Below, one piece after another: positions 55,511 to 63,475 of a stretch of 64,000 nucleotides of DNA (its first letter is position 1; each line of letters starts with the position of its first letter). The translations under genes were made by a program, and so were the position numbers. The notes beneath the pieces were generated by a model that searched no databases, had not been told where the DNA came from, and saw only the letters and a list, made by a program, of their open reading frames with translations. The stretch is from Flavobacterium branchiarum (lineage in GTDB: Bacteria; Bacteroidota; Bacteroidia; Flavobacteriales; Flavobacteriaceae), in contig NZ_JAUFQQ010000005.1 of assembly GCF_030409845.1 (NCBI RefSeq), positions 62,001-126,000 on the forward strand, read 5' to 3'.

Positions 55511-55556
55511 ACAAAGGTTCAAAGATTTACACTATTAGTAAACTTTGAACCTTTTT
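55511..55556 (+). terminator. terminator after ybaB
   Basis: AAAGGTTCAAAGATTTAC pairs with GTAAACTTTGAACCTTTTT. Strong stem with T-run; words belong to the CTTTGAACC repeat family. Confidence 0.8.
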
Positions 55557-55603
55557 ATTTATGAAGCTTTTAAAAATTAATGCTTCCGCGAAAAAACACA
55601 TCA

Positions 55604-55680
55604 AAAGATAAAAAAGGCTCAAAGCTTCAAAATTTCACACCTGTTAGCAAATTTTGAACCTTTGAACCTCAATATCTATG
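55604..55680. repeat. CTTTGAACC-family inverted repeat
   Basis: AAAAGGCTCAAAGCTTCAAAATTT pairs with AAATTTTGAACCTTTGAACC. Second hairpin of the same family, just before the threonine aldolase end. Confidence 0.7.
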
Positions 55681-55689
55681 AAACTTTCT

Positions 55690-56709
55690 CTAAATCTTCT
55701 GTAACGTTTCTAAAACATACGTATGCATTACTTGTCTATAATCAAGATGCGTTACAATTCTAAGTTTACCGTGCCCCATCGAACTTATTGAAATATTTTT
55801 CTGTTTTAATTTTTCTATCAAAAGTTGCTCACTAAAATTAGGTTGCAAAGAAAAAATCAAAATATTAGTTTCTACAGGCTCTATTGAAGCTACCCAATGT
55901 TTCGTGCTTAAAACTGCCGCAATTTCTTTTGCTCTGCGATGATCCTCGGCTAATCTTTCTAAATTATTTTCTAGTGCAAAAATTGCTGCTGCTGCCAAAT
56001 AACCAACTTGACGCATTCCACCACCCAGCATTTTTCGAATTCGCAATGCTCTCTTAATATCTGCTTTAGACCCTAATAACATAGAGCCAATAGGTGCACC
56101 TAATCCTTTAGAGAAACAAACAGAAATAGTATCAAATATTTGACCGAATTCTTTGGGATCTTGCCTTTTAGCAACTAATGCATTCCAAATTCTAGCTCCA
56201 TCTAAGTGGAACTTCAAATTATTAGCATCACAAACTCTCTTTATCTTCTTTAAGTCTTCAAGTTCATAACAGGCACCTCCTCCTTTATTAGTAGTGTTTT
56301 CAACACATACTAAACTTGTAAGTGGACTATGGTAAAATTCTGGATCATTAATCGCTCCTGCAACCTGCTCAGCAGTGATCATACCACGATTTCCGTCTAG
56401 CAAACAGCAAGAAACGCCGCTATTAAACGAAGCTCCTCCCCCTTCATAATGAAAAACGTGTGCATATTTATCGGCAATTAATTGCTCTCCTGGTTGTGTA
56501 TGTAATTTTATTGCGGTTTGATTTGCCATGGTTCCTGATGGAAAAAATAACCCTGCTTCCATACCAAACATTGTTGCTACTCCAGCTTCAAGTTCAATAA
56601 CCGTCGGGTCTTGCTTGTAAACATCATCTCCAACTTTAGCATTGAACATGTATTGCAACATTTCAACACTTGGTTTGGTGATTGTATCACTAATTAAATT
56701 TATTTCCAT
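55690..56709 (-). CDS. ltaE: low-specificity threonine aldolase
   Basis: PLP enzyme splitting threonine or allo-threonine to glycine and acetaldehyde. The 339-residue chain starts MEINLISDTITKPSVEMLQ, contains GTMANQTAIKLH (about 60-71), GGGASFNSGVS, the substrate-loop DGARIWNAL (about 175), and the PLP lysine in VCFSKGLGAPIGS (about 203-215). Fold-type I aldolase of full length. It is divergent from prfB and ends near the CTTTGAACC hairpins. It could return carbon from threonine made by the thr operon in the window (inference). Confidence 0.92.
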   Translation of the reverse strand: MEINLISDTITKPSVEMLQYMFNAKVGDDVYKQDPTVIELEAGVATMFGMEAGLFFPSGTMANQTAIKLHTQPGEQLIADKYAHVFHYEGGGASFNSGVSCCLLDGNRGMITAEQVAGAINDPEFYHSPLTSLVCVENTTNKGGGACYELEDLKKIKRVCDANNLKFHLDGARIWNALVAKRQDPKEFGQIFDTISVCFSKGLGAPIGSMLLGSKADIKRALRIRKMLGGGMRQVGYLAAAAIFALENNLERLAEDHRRAKEIAAVLSTKHWVASIEPVETNILIFSLQPNFSEQLLIEKLKQKNISISSMGHGKLRIVTHLDYRQVMHTYVLETLQKI

Positions 56710-56861
56710 ATTATAAAAACTATATCTTATTTTTGTCCAACAAAATTACGTATTTCGTGTTTTCTAATTCAATGAAGTTATATAAATTTTACCCCATTAG
56801 AAAACTGTTAAGCAATTAAACGAATTATTTATAAAAATCTTATTAAAACTACTAATAATTT

Positions 56862-57963
56862 ATGACAACTACCGAACAAATAAAAGGTATTGTAGAGCGC
56901 CTTGGTGCGTTGAGGAGGTATCTTTGACGTTGATGCCAAATTAATTGAAATCGCTAACGAAGAAGAAAAGACTTTTGCACCCGATTTTTGGAACAATGCG
57001 AAGGAAGCCGAAGCCATTGTAAAGAATCTGAGAAACAAGAAAAAATGGATCGAAGACTACAACAAAGCTATCGAGCTTACTGATGAACTTCAAATTGCCT
57101 ATGATTTCTATAAAGAAGGAGCTATTTCAGCCGAAGAATTAGATGCCCATTACAAAGCTGTAGAATCTCATATTGAAAACATTGAGTTTAAAAATATGCT
57201 TTCTGATGAAGGGGATAGTTTAAGTGCCGTAGTTCAAATTACTGCTGGTGCTGGCGGAACCGAAAGTTGCGATTGGGCAGGAATGCTTATGCGTATGTAT
57301 ATGATGTGGGGCGAAAGCTATGGCTACAAAATAAAAGAGCTTAACTTTCAGGCTGGCGAGGTTGCGGGTATAAAAACCGTTACTCTTGAGTTTGAAGGCG
57401 ATTATTCTTTTGGTTATTTAAAGGGAGAAAACGGCGTACATCGCTTAGTTCGAATCTCTCCTTTTGATAGCAATGCCAAACGTCATACTTCGTTTGCATC
57501 TGTTTATGTGTATCCACTTGTAGATGACAGTATTGAAATCGACATTAATCCTGCTGATATTGAAATTACGACTTCGCGCTCTAGTGGTGCAGGAGGACAA
57601 AACGTTAATAAAGTAGAAACAAAAGTTCAATTGGTACACAAACCAACTGGAATTCAAATTCAATGCTCTGAAACAAGATCACAACAAGACAACAGGCAAC
57701 GTGCTATGCAAATGTTACGATCTCAATTATATGAAATCGAATTAAAAAAGCAACAAGCGCAACGTGCCGATATTGAAGCAGGGAAAATGAAAATCGAATG
57801 GGGATCACAAATTAGAAATTATGTGATGCAACCCTATAAATTAGTCAAAGATGTACGTACTGGTTATGAAACTAGTGATGTTGATGGAGTAATGAACGGT
57901 GAAATCGACCCTTTCCTAAAAGCATTTTTAATGATGATGGGACAAAAAGAAGAAGAATCTTAA
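56862..57963 (+). CDS. prfB: peptide chain release factor 2, with programmed +1 frameshift
   Basis: Recognises UGA and UAA stops. The first 21 codons end at an in-frame TGA (56925-56927) preceded by AGGAGG and CTT, exactly the arrangement where ribosomes slip +1 to make RF2 (shift at 56922-56928). After the slip the frame gives [13 protein letters not shown] and runs to 57963 for 366 residues in total. Stop-recognition SPF is in [11 protein letters not shown], and the peptide-release GGQ is in [10 protein letters not shown] (about 250). Autoregulated by RF2 level through the slip. Followed by a strong terminator. Annotation should read as a joined CDS 56862-56924 and 56926-57963. Confidence 0.96.
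56913..56928 (+). promoter_or_regulatory. RF2 programmed frameshift site
   Basis: AGGAGGTATCTTTGAC: internal Shine-Dalgarno, slippery CTT and in-frame TGA. Classical prfB recoding signal. Confidence 0.95.
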
Positions 57964-57966
57964 TTA

Positions 57967-57997
57967 GAACCCAGCAATTTTTGCTGGGTTTTTTATT
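57967..57997 (+). terminator. terminator after prfB
   Basis: AACCCAGCA, loop, TGCTGGGTTTTTTATT. Plus-strand T-run; also faces the phospholipase gene end. Confidence 0.85.
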
Positions 57998-58000
57998 ACT

Positions 58001-58909
58001 CTAAAGTGGCCCAATTAAAGAAACACCTACTCCTATCGTTGTTTGCAAATTATTATAATCAATTAAAGTTTCTCCATAACCATGGGTTGCCAAAAGAAAT
58101 CCTTTCAAATTTCCAGCAATTGGATACGACCAAGAAAGTGCAGCATTCCCCCTATTTTTATTAAAACTTAAATTATTGCTTCCTGTAAAAGTAAACACGC
58201 TTTTATTTTTAGTATAAATTATATTAATATCTCCACGTCCTATATATTGAGCAATGTCAGGATTATCATCTTTTGTTGCGCGAAGCCTTAACCACGGTCT
58301 TACATATACACTCCAATTATCGCGATCAAATCCTAAATGAAATATAATTCGGTTCCAACTTCTAGAGAAAGGCAATCCTTTTCCATTTGATTCATGATTA
58401 AATGCAACACCAGCCATTCGCATATTAAAACCTAAAAATTTAAAATTAAGTGGGTAATTAAAAATAACCTCTGGCTCATAGTTGATTTCTCTAAAAGGTC
58501 TTGATAAAGTTTCATTGTAAATCTGCCATTGGGACTTCTGCGTATATGCAACCCACAAATCACCTTTGCCAAAAAGAGCATTGTGAAAAATTTTTGTTTT
58601 AAAACTAAGCTGGAACTTTGTTTCAAGATTATTATAATTTGTTCCTGGTGGCGCAACATACTCTGGTTTACCATTACCTGAATAAGGTTGCTCATTAGGA
58701 GAACTATACCAATTAAGAGGCAAGATATAAATAGGCTTGTATGGTGTTACCAAGAATGTTCCGTTTGATGACTCTGGAGTTAGTTCCCACCTTTCAGATA
58801 TTGTATGTAGCTGAGTAGGTTTACTAAACAAGTCTTTTACTTGAGAATAAGTAAAGAAAGAATTAAATAATAGGAAAACGAGTATTTTTTTATTTAAAAA
58901 TATTTTCAT
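58001..58909 (-). CDS. outer-membrane phospholipase A (PldA-like)
   Basis: A 302-residue outer-membrane beta-barrel enzyme that removes acyl chains from phospholipids. Signal peptide about 1-22 (ILVFLLFNSFFTYSQ). The PldA motifs are YTQKSQWQIYNETLSRPFREINYEPE (about 120-145) and VAFNHESNGKGLPFSRSWNR (about 168-188), with His and Ser of NHESNG as catalytic residues. Strands alternate to the C-terminal GVGVSLIGPL. An ATG 27 bases upstream would add MPYKNTEKF; the inner ATG gives the typical signal peptide. Alone and divergent from the prophage. Confidence 0.88.
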   Translation of the reverse strand: MKIFLNKKILVFLLFNSFFTYSQVKDLFSKPTQLHTISERWELTPESSNGTFLVTPYKPIYILPLNWYSSPNEQPYSGNGKPEYVAPPGTNYNNLETKFQLSFKTKIFHNALFGKGDLWVAYTQKSQWQIYNETLSRPFREINYEPEVIFNYPLNFKFLGFNMRMAGVAFNHESNGKGLPFSRSWNRIIFHLGFDRDNWSVYVRPWLRLRATKDDNPDIAQYIGRGDINIIYTKNKSVFTFTGSNNLSFNKNRGNAALSWSYPIAGNLKGFLLATHGYGETLIDYNNLQTTIGVGVSLIGPL

Positions 58910-58998
58910 AAACTTTTCGGTGTTTTTATAGGGCATAAAACAATACTACCAAAAGAATAAAGATAAAAACGTCCAAAAAAGGGCGAAAAATCCATAAA

Positions 58999-59034
58999 AA
59001 TAAGGCGCTCACGTAAGTTGAGCGTTTTTTTTTG
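58999..59034 (+). terminator. terminator-like hairpin before the prophage
   Basis: CGCTCA, loop, TGAGCG followed by nine T. Plus-strand, but there is no plus-strand gene upstream, so its owner is unclear; it lies near the left limit of the prophage. Confidence 0.6.
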
Positions 59035-59533
59035 TTTAAAAACGAAGCTTCAATTAATTACGAATAAGCCACCAATAAATACCGCACAAGCATCGATTAA
59101 ATATCTATAAGAGTTAAGTATAGATTAAAAGAACTAAAAAAAACTTTAAACCTATCAAAAACAAGCTATTAGAGAGTTTGTTTACTCGTATTTAAACTGA
59201 TTTTAACTATTGATTAAAGTTAATTTAAACCTGAATTTCGATATATTGATAAAGTGTAAAAAAATACTCTTTTCTATTATTGGGTTGCGTATTGGGTTGC
59301 ATATTGGGTTGCTTCATCAATGCGAAAAATATATACATAGAATGCCCCGTAAAAGCATATTAATAAAGCTAAAGCTAATAAAAACACATCTAAATACCCC
59401 CCAAAAACGCAAATAATAACACCTAAAAACAATTATCTTACTGATTATTAGTGAGTTGAATTTTTAACTCATTGAATTTATATGGATACTGCCTTTATTA
59501 AGGCTAAAACCTTAACTTTCTTCAATGAATAAA
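59035..59533. other. 500-bp region between the phospholipase gene and the phage repressor
   Basis: No standard gene. It contains a 12-bp unit repeated three times (59279-59314) and on the minus strand an open segment from about 59272 to 59415 with a hydrophobic stretch and ending ATQYATQYATQ. Whether the latter is expressed is unknown. A prophage boundary could be here. Confidence 0.4.
59279..59314. repeat. 12-bp tandem repeat, three copies
   Basis: ATTGGGTTGCGT, ATTGGGTTGCAT, ATTGGGTTGCTT: identical except the eleventh base. Possible core for attachment or a regulator, not shown. Confidence 0.7.
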
Positions 59534-59992
59534 TTAAAATTTATTTGTTTTTTTAACTACCGTTGATTCTATTTTGTCTATTATGTTTTGAGCTAAAGGA
59601 TCGTTAAATTCAAAATCATCTTCAATACTTTTGGAATAAACTTTTTCATATAAAACTCTAACAACTATTTTTTGGCTCTCAATGGTTTCTTTTTGACTTT
59701 CGACCAATTTAGTTAGTAATTCAATTTCTTTATTTAAATCTTCTTTAAATTCAATTTTATCGGCATTTAAAATCCTTTCTGTTTCAGGTTTCAACATTTT
59801 ACCTTTTCCCGTCAACAACCAGTTAGCGTCAATATCTTTACATTTTGTAATAATTAACACGTAATTAATACTTCCTCTCCTGTGCCAAGCCGATAAAGTA
59901 CTCTGGCTTATTCCTAAATATGTGGCAAAATCAACATCCTTTTTAAAACCTAGATGCTTTTTTACTTCATTTATAATCAACGACTTGTCCAT
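59534..59992 (-). CDS. phage CI-type repressor (no peptidase domain)
   Basis: A 152-residue helix-turn-helix protein with the phage CI N-terminal domain: VDFATYLGISQSTLSAWHRRGSI (about 20-42) is the HTH, and DIDANWLLTGKGKML (about 50-65) its closing segment. The C-terminal half is a coiled coil (EDLNKEIELLTKLVESQKETIESQKIVVRVLYEKV) instead of the S24 self-cleaving peptidase. The repressor therefore may not be removed by RecA cleavage. Divergent from the Cro-like gene, with palindromic operators between. Confidence 0.82.
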   Translation of the reverse strand: MDKSLIINEVKKHLGFKKDVDFATYLGISQSTLSAWHRRGSINYVLIITKCKDIDANWLLTGKGKMLKPETERILNADKIEFKEDLNKEIELLTKLVESQKETIESQKIVVRVLYEKVYSKSIEDDFEFNDPLAQNIIDKIESTVVKKTNKF

Positions 59993-60028
59993 TAATGTGT
60001 AAATTATATTAAAAATAATATTTCAAAG

Positions 60029-60060
60029 TGTAATTTATATTACATATTGTAATATATTTG
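60029..60060. promoter_or_regulatory. phage operators and promoter of the Cro-like gene
   Basis: TGTAAT-TTAT-ATTACA (60029-60044) and ATTACA-TAT-TGTAAT (60039-60053) overlap, sharing half-sites; TATATTTG (60053-60060) is an exact TAnnTTTG box. A weaker half (TGTAAATTATATTA) is at 59998-60011 near the repressor start. Confidence 0.65.
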
Positions 60061-60091
60061 CATTATTGGTATTTCAATTTCAAACAAATAT

Positions 60092-60322
60092 ATGGAACAA
60101 AAAGACATAGAAAACATTAAGACATCAATAAAATCTAAAATTGAAATTGGGGATTATATTACATTAAGTAAAGTTTTGGATTTAAAAAGAGAGACCGCCG
60201 TTTCTAGATTTAATAGAAATGATAAAAATACAGTCTTAATAATGAAAAAAATAATTAACGAAAAAGAAGTGCTAATTAATAAAGTTAAAAAATATGCTTT
60301 CAATTTATGTAATGCACAATAA
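60092..60322 (+). CDS. Cro-like small phage protein
   Basis: A 76-residue protein divergent from the CI-type repressor, in the position of a phage cro gene. It is basic and helical, with a possible turn ITLSKVLDLKRETAVSRFNRN (about 22-43) that would serve as the DNA-binding helix pair, but it is too divergent to name a family. The operators overlap its promoter, so the repressor most likely silences it. No ribosome-binding sequence of note. Confidence 0.62.
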   Translation: MEQKDIENIKTSIKSKIEIGDYITLSKVLDLKRETAVSRFNRNDKNTVLIMKKIINEKEVLINKVKKYAFNLCNAQ

Positions 60323-60439
60323 TACTCTAAGTGTGAAAAAAGCATACTTAAAAAGTTTTTTTTCTAACAGATTATTTATTAAAAGATTTTATAGAAATAA
60401 AAAGGAATACACAAAAACAATACTGATTTATTAGAATTT

Positions 60440-60554
60440 AAGTCAATGTCTCGTGTTTTCAAATTCCTTGATTGAAGAGGCTTTTGGAAATATGGAAAGC
60501 CAAAAGATTCTTATCGATACGATTATCAAGGTTGACAAAATATTTAATCATTAA
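60440..60554 (+). pseudogene. phage gene remnant
   Basis: A plus-strand open segment without ATG at its start (LVFSNSLIEEAFGNMESQKI and a C-terminus DTIIKVDKIFNH) directly follows frames closed by TGA. It reads as a coherent protein end, so I take it as the 3' part of a broken gene. Identity unknown. Confidence 0.45.
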
Positions 60555-60605
60555 AATAATGAAACTTCAAAAGGAAATAAGCCTTTAAAAAAAAGTAAAC
60601 AAAAA

Positions 60606-60633
60606 AAAGGGAGCTCTTGTGAAGCTCCCAAAG
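60606..60633. terminator. GGGAGCT hairpin
   Basis: AAGGGAGCTCTTGTGAAGCTCCC, stem GGGAGCT/AGCTCCC; eight A upstream become a T-run on the minus strand. Lies just before the broken phage gene at 60.67 kb. Confidence 0.5.
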
Positions 60634-60671
60634 TCAATAATAAATTATTAACCGAATAGAACGACAAAATT

Positions 60672-61012
60672 ATGAAAAATCAAGTCATAAAACCAGAAGA
60701 ATTATCGCAGTATTTATTTGTGATGCCTAACAAAGTATTAGTAACCGAAGTTACGTTTTTAAATGGGCTTAAATCAAAGATTGTTACAGGAATACCCCGG
60801 GTATTAATTGGAATGAGATATATCAAGGGGTTAAGATGTCATTGAGCACGCAAAAAAATGTTGCATCTATGGAAAGTACGTTGTTTGAAAAAGAAGAAGG
60901 TGTCTTAGAGGCTTCAACTTTTTATTCAAAAATTGATTACAATCAGAGTAATAGATTAACAGGGATTTACGCCAGTGAGTTTTTTACAAAAATTGGTTAC
61001 ACAACACATTAA
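60672..61012 (+). pseudogene. small phage gene broken by a frameshift
   Basis: The ATG frame gives MKNQVIKPEELSQYLFVMP and ends at TGA (60843-60845), the last part (RVLIGMRYIKGLRCH) unlike a protein end. One frame over, from about 60791, the sequence continues as NTPGINWNEIYQGVKMSLST and ends at 61012. Missing one A at about 60790-60792 would join them to a 113-residue protein. The alternative is two small genes, the second starting at ATG 60836. Function unknown. Confidence 0.55.
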
Positions 61013-61042
61013 TAAAATTCCATCACCCCTATCATAATATGG

Positions 61043-61068
61043 AAAACCCTTTATAGACAAAGGGTTTT
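61043..61068 (+). terminator. hairpin after the broken phage gene
   Basis: AAAACCCTTT, loop ATAGAC, AAAGGGTTTT. Stem is A/T-flanked; only a short T tail follows. Confidence 0.55.
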
Positions 61069-61099
61069 AGTGTTTTAATAAGTAAACAAAATTATGTGT

Positions 61100-61260
61100 A
61101 AAAAAAACAAGAGCAATCTAATTATTTAAACGTGTTTTAAATAAGAAACAAATAGCAATTAAAGAAGGTTTAGGCGAAAATACGATTGGAATATAGTTAA
61201 AACATTAAAAAAAACAAAGTGGCAAACGCAATCAAACAATTAGAAAATCGATTTTAACTA
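61100..61260 (+). pseudogene. degraded HTH-like segment
   Basis: The frame around 61130-61200 reads RVLNKKQIAIKEGLGENTIG before a TAG, like a small helix-turn-helix. Stops in all frames break it. Probably gene debris of the prophage. Confidence 0.35.
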
Positions 61261-61282
61261 GTAATAAAAATATTGAAAACAA

Positions 61283-61507
61283 ATGGATAGAGAATTACGA
61301 CTTGAAGAATTACAAACAGTATTAGAGTATTGTACGGCAAAAAACAAAAGTGTCTTTTCAATTGGCGAAAGGATTTGCATAAACCAAGAGCGTGGAATAC
61401 TTATGAATGATGATGTAATAATTAACAGACCATTTGAATACTCTAAAAAAATGCAATCAAAGATAGATTTCACTTTATCTAAAATAGAAAATCAAAAAAT
61501 AATTTAA
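61283..61507 (+). CDS. hypothetical phage protein
   Basis: A 74-residue protein, helical first half (LRLEELQTVLEYCTAKNKSVFSI) and strand-like second half (ERICINQERGILMNDDVIINRPFEY). No family recognised. It lies 14 bases before the protease gene on the same strand, so it is part of the phage structural operon, perhaps a replacement for a missing terminase or portal, for which no evidence is seen. Confidence 0.55.
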   Translation: MDRELRLEELQTVLEYCTAKNKSVFSIGERICINQERGILMNDDVIINRPFEYSKKMQSKIDFTLSKIENQKII

Positions 61508-61521
61508 AAATAAGAGAATAT

Positions 61522-62571
61522 ATGAATGAGATTTTAATGTATGGAGAGATTGGTTTTGATATTACCGATTCTCAATTTATTGAACAACTTTCTGCTTTAA
61601 ATGGACAAGACGTAAAGATTAGGGCTAACTCTCCAGGGGGAGCAGTTTTTCAAGGCTGGGCTATGTATAATGCAATTATTGAACATGGACAATGTGATAT
61701 ACAAATAGACGGTTTAGCGGCTTCAATGATGACAGTTATAATGTTGGCAGGACGTAAAATTACGGCTTCAAAAAACGCTATGATTATGATTCATAATCCG
61801 TCATTTCTAAATGGAGAGGATAGGGAAAAATCACCCTCAGAAATACAACTTTTAGACAAAGTTAAAAAATTGATAACTGATAGCTATTCTGAACGAACAG
61901 GGCTAAGTATTGATGAAATTACATTAATGTTAGATGCCGAAACATGGTTAACAGCTCAGGAAGCTTTTGAACAAGGGTTTATTGATGAAGTCACAGAGGA
62001 AGTTTTACAGAAAACAGCTCCAAACACAAAAGTCAAAAACCTTAAAGCCGTTTATATGAGTTATAAAAAAGAAATTAATAAATCACAGTCTTTAACGGCT
62101 CTATTAGGTTTAAAACATAATTCGGATAGCGGTACTATAATTCAGTCGGTAAAAAGTTTAAAAAACAAAAACATATCACTTGAAGCCGAAAACAGAAGGA
62201 TTAAAACCGAAATATTAAACAACCAAAAAATCGAAGCAAAAGAGTTAATCACAATTGGAATCAAATATGGGGTTATCAATAAACATTTAGAAGCTGTACA
62301 GTTATTAGCTTTCGAACGAAATTTCAAAAAAACAAAAACTGATTTACAACTAGCTATAAGCGAGGTTCAAAATTCACAAGCTCTAAATCATAATCACAAA
62401 CTAATTAGGGAAGTTGTTTTAGGACGAAAAAAACAAGTTGAGGAGGTTAAAATTACTGATAAACCTAAAAGCGAATGGACTTTACAAGATTACAGAAAAC
62501 ACGCTCCAAAGGAATTAGAGAACGACAAAGACCTTTACACAAAATTAATTAAAGAAGAGTATAACCATTAA
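61522..62571 (+). CDS. ClpP-type phage head maturation protease with scaffold-like tail
   Basis: A 349-residue phage protease-scaffold protein. Residues 1-165 are ClpP-like: RANSPGGAVFQGWAMYNAI (about 34-52), catalytic Ser68 in GLAASMMTV, His91 in IMIHNPS, and TWLTAQEAFEQGFIDEV (about 144-160). The remainder is charged and helical (SLKNKNISLEAENRRIKTEILNN and onward), like the scaffold tails of phage proheads. Such enzymes cleave the capsid precursors during head assembly. The capsid gene starts 20 bases later, as in tailed phages. No terminase or portal gene upstream. Confidence 0.85.
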   Translation: MNEILMYGEIGFDITDSQFIEQLSALNGQDVKIRANSPGGAVFQGWAMYNAIIEHGQCDIQIDGLAASMMTVIMLAGRKITASKNAMIMIHNPSFLNGEDREKSPSEIQLLDKVKKLITDSYSERTGLSIDEITLMLDAETWLTAQEAFEQGFIDEVTEEVLQKTAPNTKVKNLKAVYMSYKKEINKSQSLTALLGLKHNSDSGTIIQSVKSLKNKNISLEAENRRIKTEILNNQKIEAKELITIGIKYGVINKHLEAVQLLAFERNFKKTKTDLQLAISEVQNSQALNHNHKLIREVVLGRKKQVEEVKITDKPKSEWTLQDYRKHAPKELENDKDLYTKLIKEEYNH

Positions 62572-62591
62572 ATTTTTAAATATTTTATATT

Positions 62592-63470
62592 ATGAGTACA
62601 TTGAATAAACAAGTTTGGACTAGCCAAATTATGGAAAAATTTTACCCTGAGGCATCATTCTTAAATTACGCAAAGGATATGACTGATTTAGTCGATAATG
62701 ACAAAATCAATTTAGCTGATTGCGGTTTTGATCCTGATGTTTTAATTAATAATAAAACTTATCCAATTCCGATAGTTCAGAGAACCGACACGCCTCTTTC
62801 TCTTGAATTAGATTTGTACGAAACGGAAAACACACTTGTTAGAAGTCCAGAAGCTGTGGAACTTGCTTACGATAAGTTAGAAAGTGTTATCTATGGACAC
62901 AGAAACGTTTTGAAAGCAATGACAGGACGAAAAGCGGCGCACGCTTATGCTCCAACGGAAAACACTACAAATACGCCAATTCTTGTAACAACAGGAGATA
63001 ATAACGGCGAAGGTTATAAGCGTTTAGTACCCGAAGACATTTTAAAGTTAAAAAAGAAGTATGATCTGTTAGATATTCCTTTTGAAAACAGATATTTAGT
63101 ACTTGACCCAAATCACGTTGAGGATTTAATTCTATATGATATTAAAGCGTTCAAAGATATTACGGACTTTGTTAACGGTACACCTAACCGTTTTGCAGGC
63201 TTTAACGTTTTGCAATACACGAAAACCCCGCTTTACAATTTCGTTACTAAAGAAAAACAGGCTTGGGGTTCTATTGCAGATGCAAACTCAACTTTCGCTT
63301 CGTTCTCTTTCAGTTCTGAGGAAGTTATGAAAGCAGACGGTAGCGTGAATATGTTCGAACGTCAAAATGACCCCGAATTAAGAGCGACTATAGTTGGTTT
63401 TGATAAAAGATTTTTAGCGCTACCAATAAGAAATAAAGCACTTGGTGCTATTTTGTCAACTAAAATTTAA
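62592..63470 (+). CDS. phage major capsid protein (probable)
   Basis: A 292-residue structural protein directly after the head protease, the expected place for the major capsid protein. Its N-terminal helix ([28 protein letters not shown]) and the later [27 protein letters not shown] and [14 protein letters not shown] and [11 protein letters not shown] segments resemble Bacteroidota phage capsid proteins. The absence of an HK97 prosegment is odd given the protease upstream, whose scaffold region may take its place. The tape-measure gene begins 5 bases after its stop, with no tail or neck gene between. Confidence 0.68.
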   Translation: MSTLNKQVWTSQIMEKFYPEASFLNYAKDMTDLVDNDKINLADCGFDPDVLINNKTYPIPIVQRTDTPLSLELDLYETENTLVRSPEAVELAYDKLESVIYGHRNVLKAMTGRKAAHAYAPTENTTNTPILVTTGDNNGEGYKRLVPEDILKLKKKYDLLDIPFENRYLVLDPNHVEDLILYDIKAFKDITDFVNGTPNRFAGFNVLQYTKTPLYNFVTKEKQAWGSIADANSTFASFSFSSEEVMKADGSVNMFERQNDPELRATIVGFDKRFLALPIRNKALGAILSTKI

Positions 63471-63475
63471 GTTCT

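Noticed and set aside
58999..59060. tRNA or other RNA gene next to the prophage as an integration site
   Set aside because: I looked for a cloverleaf and a CCA end near the hairpin and found none.
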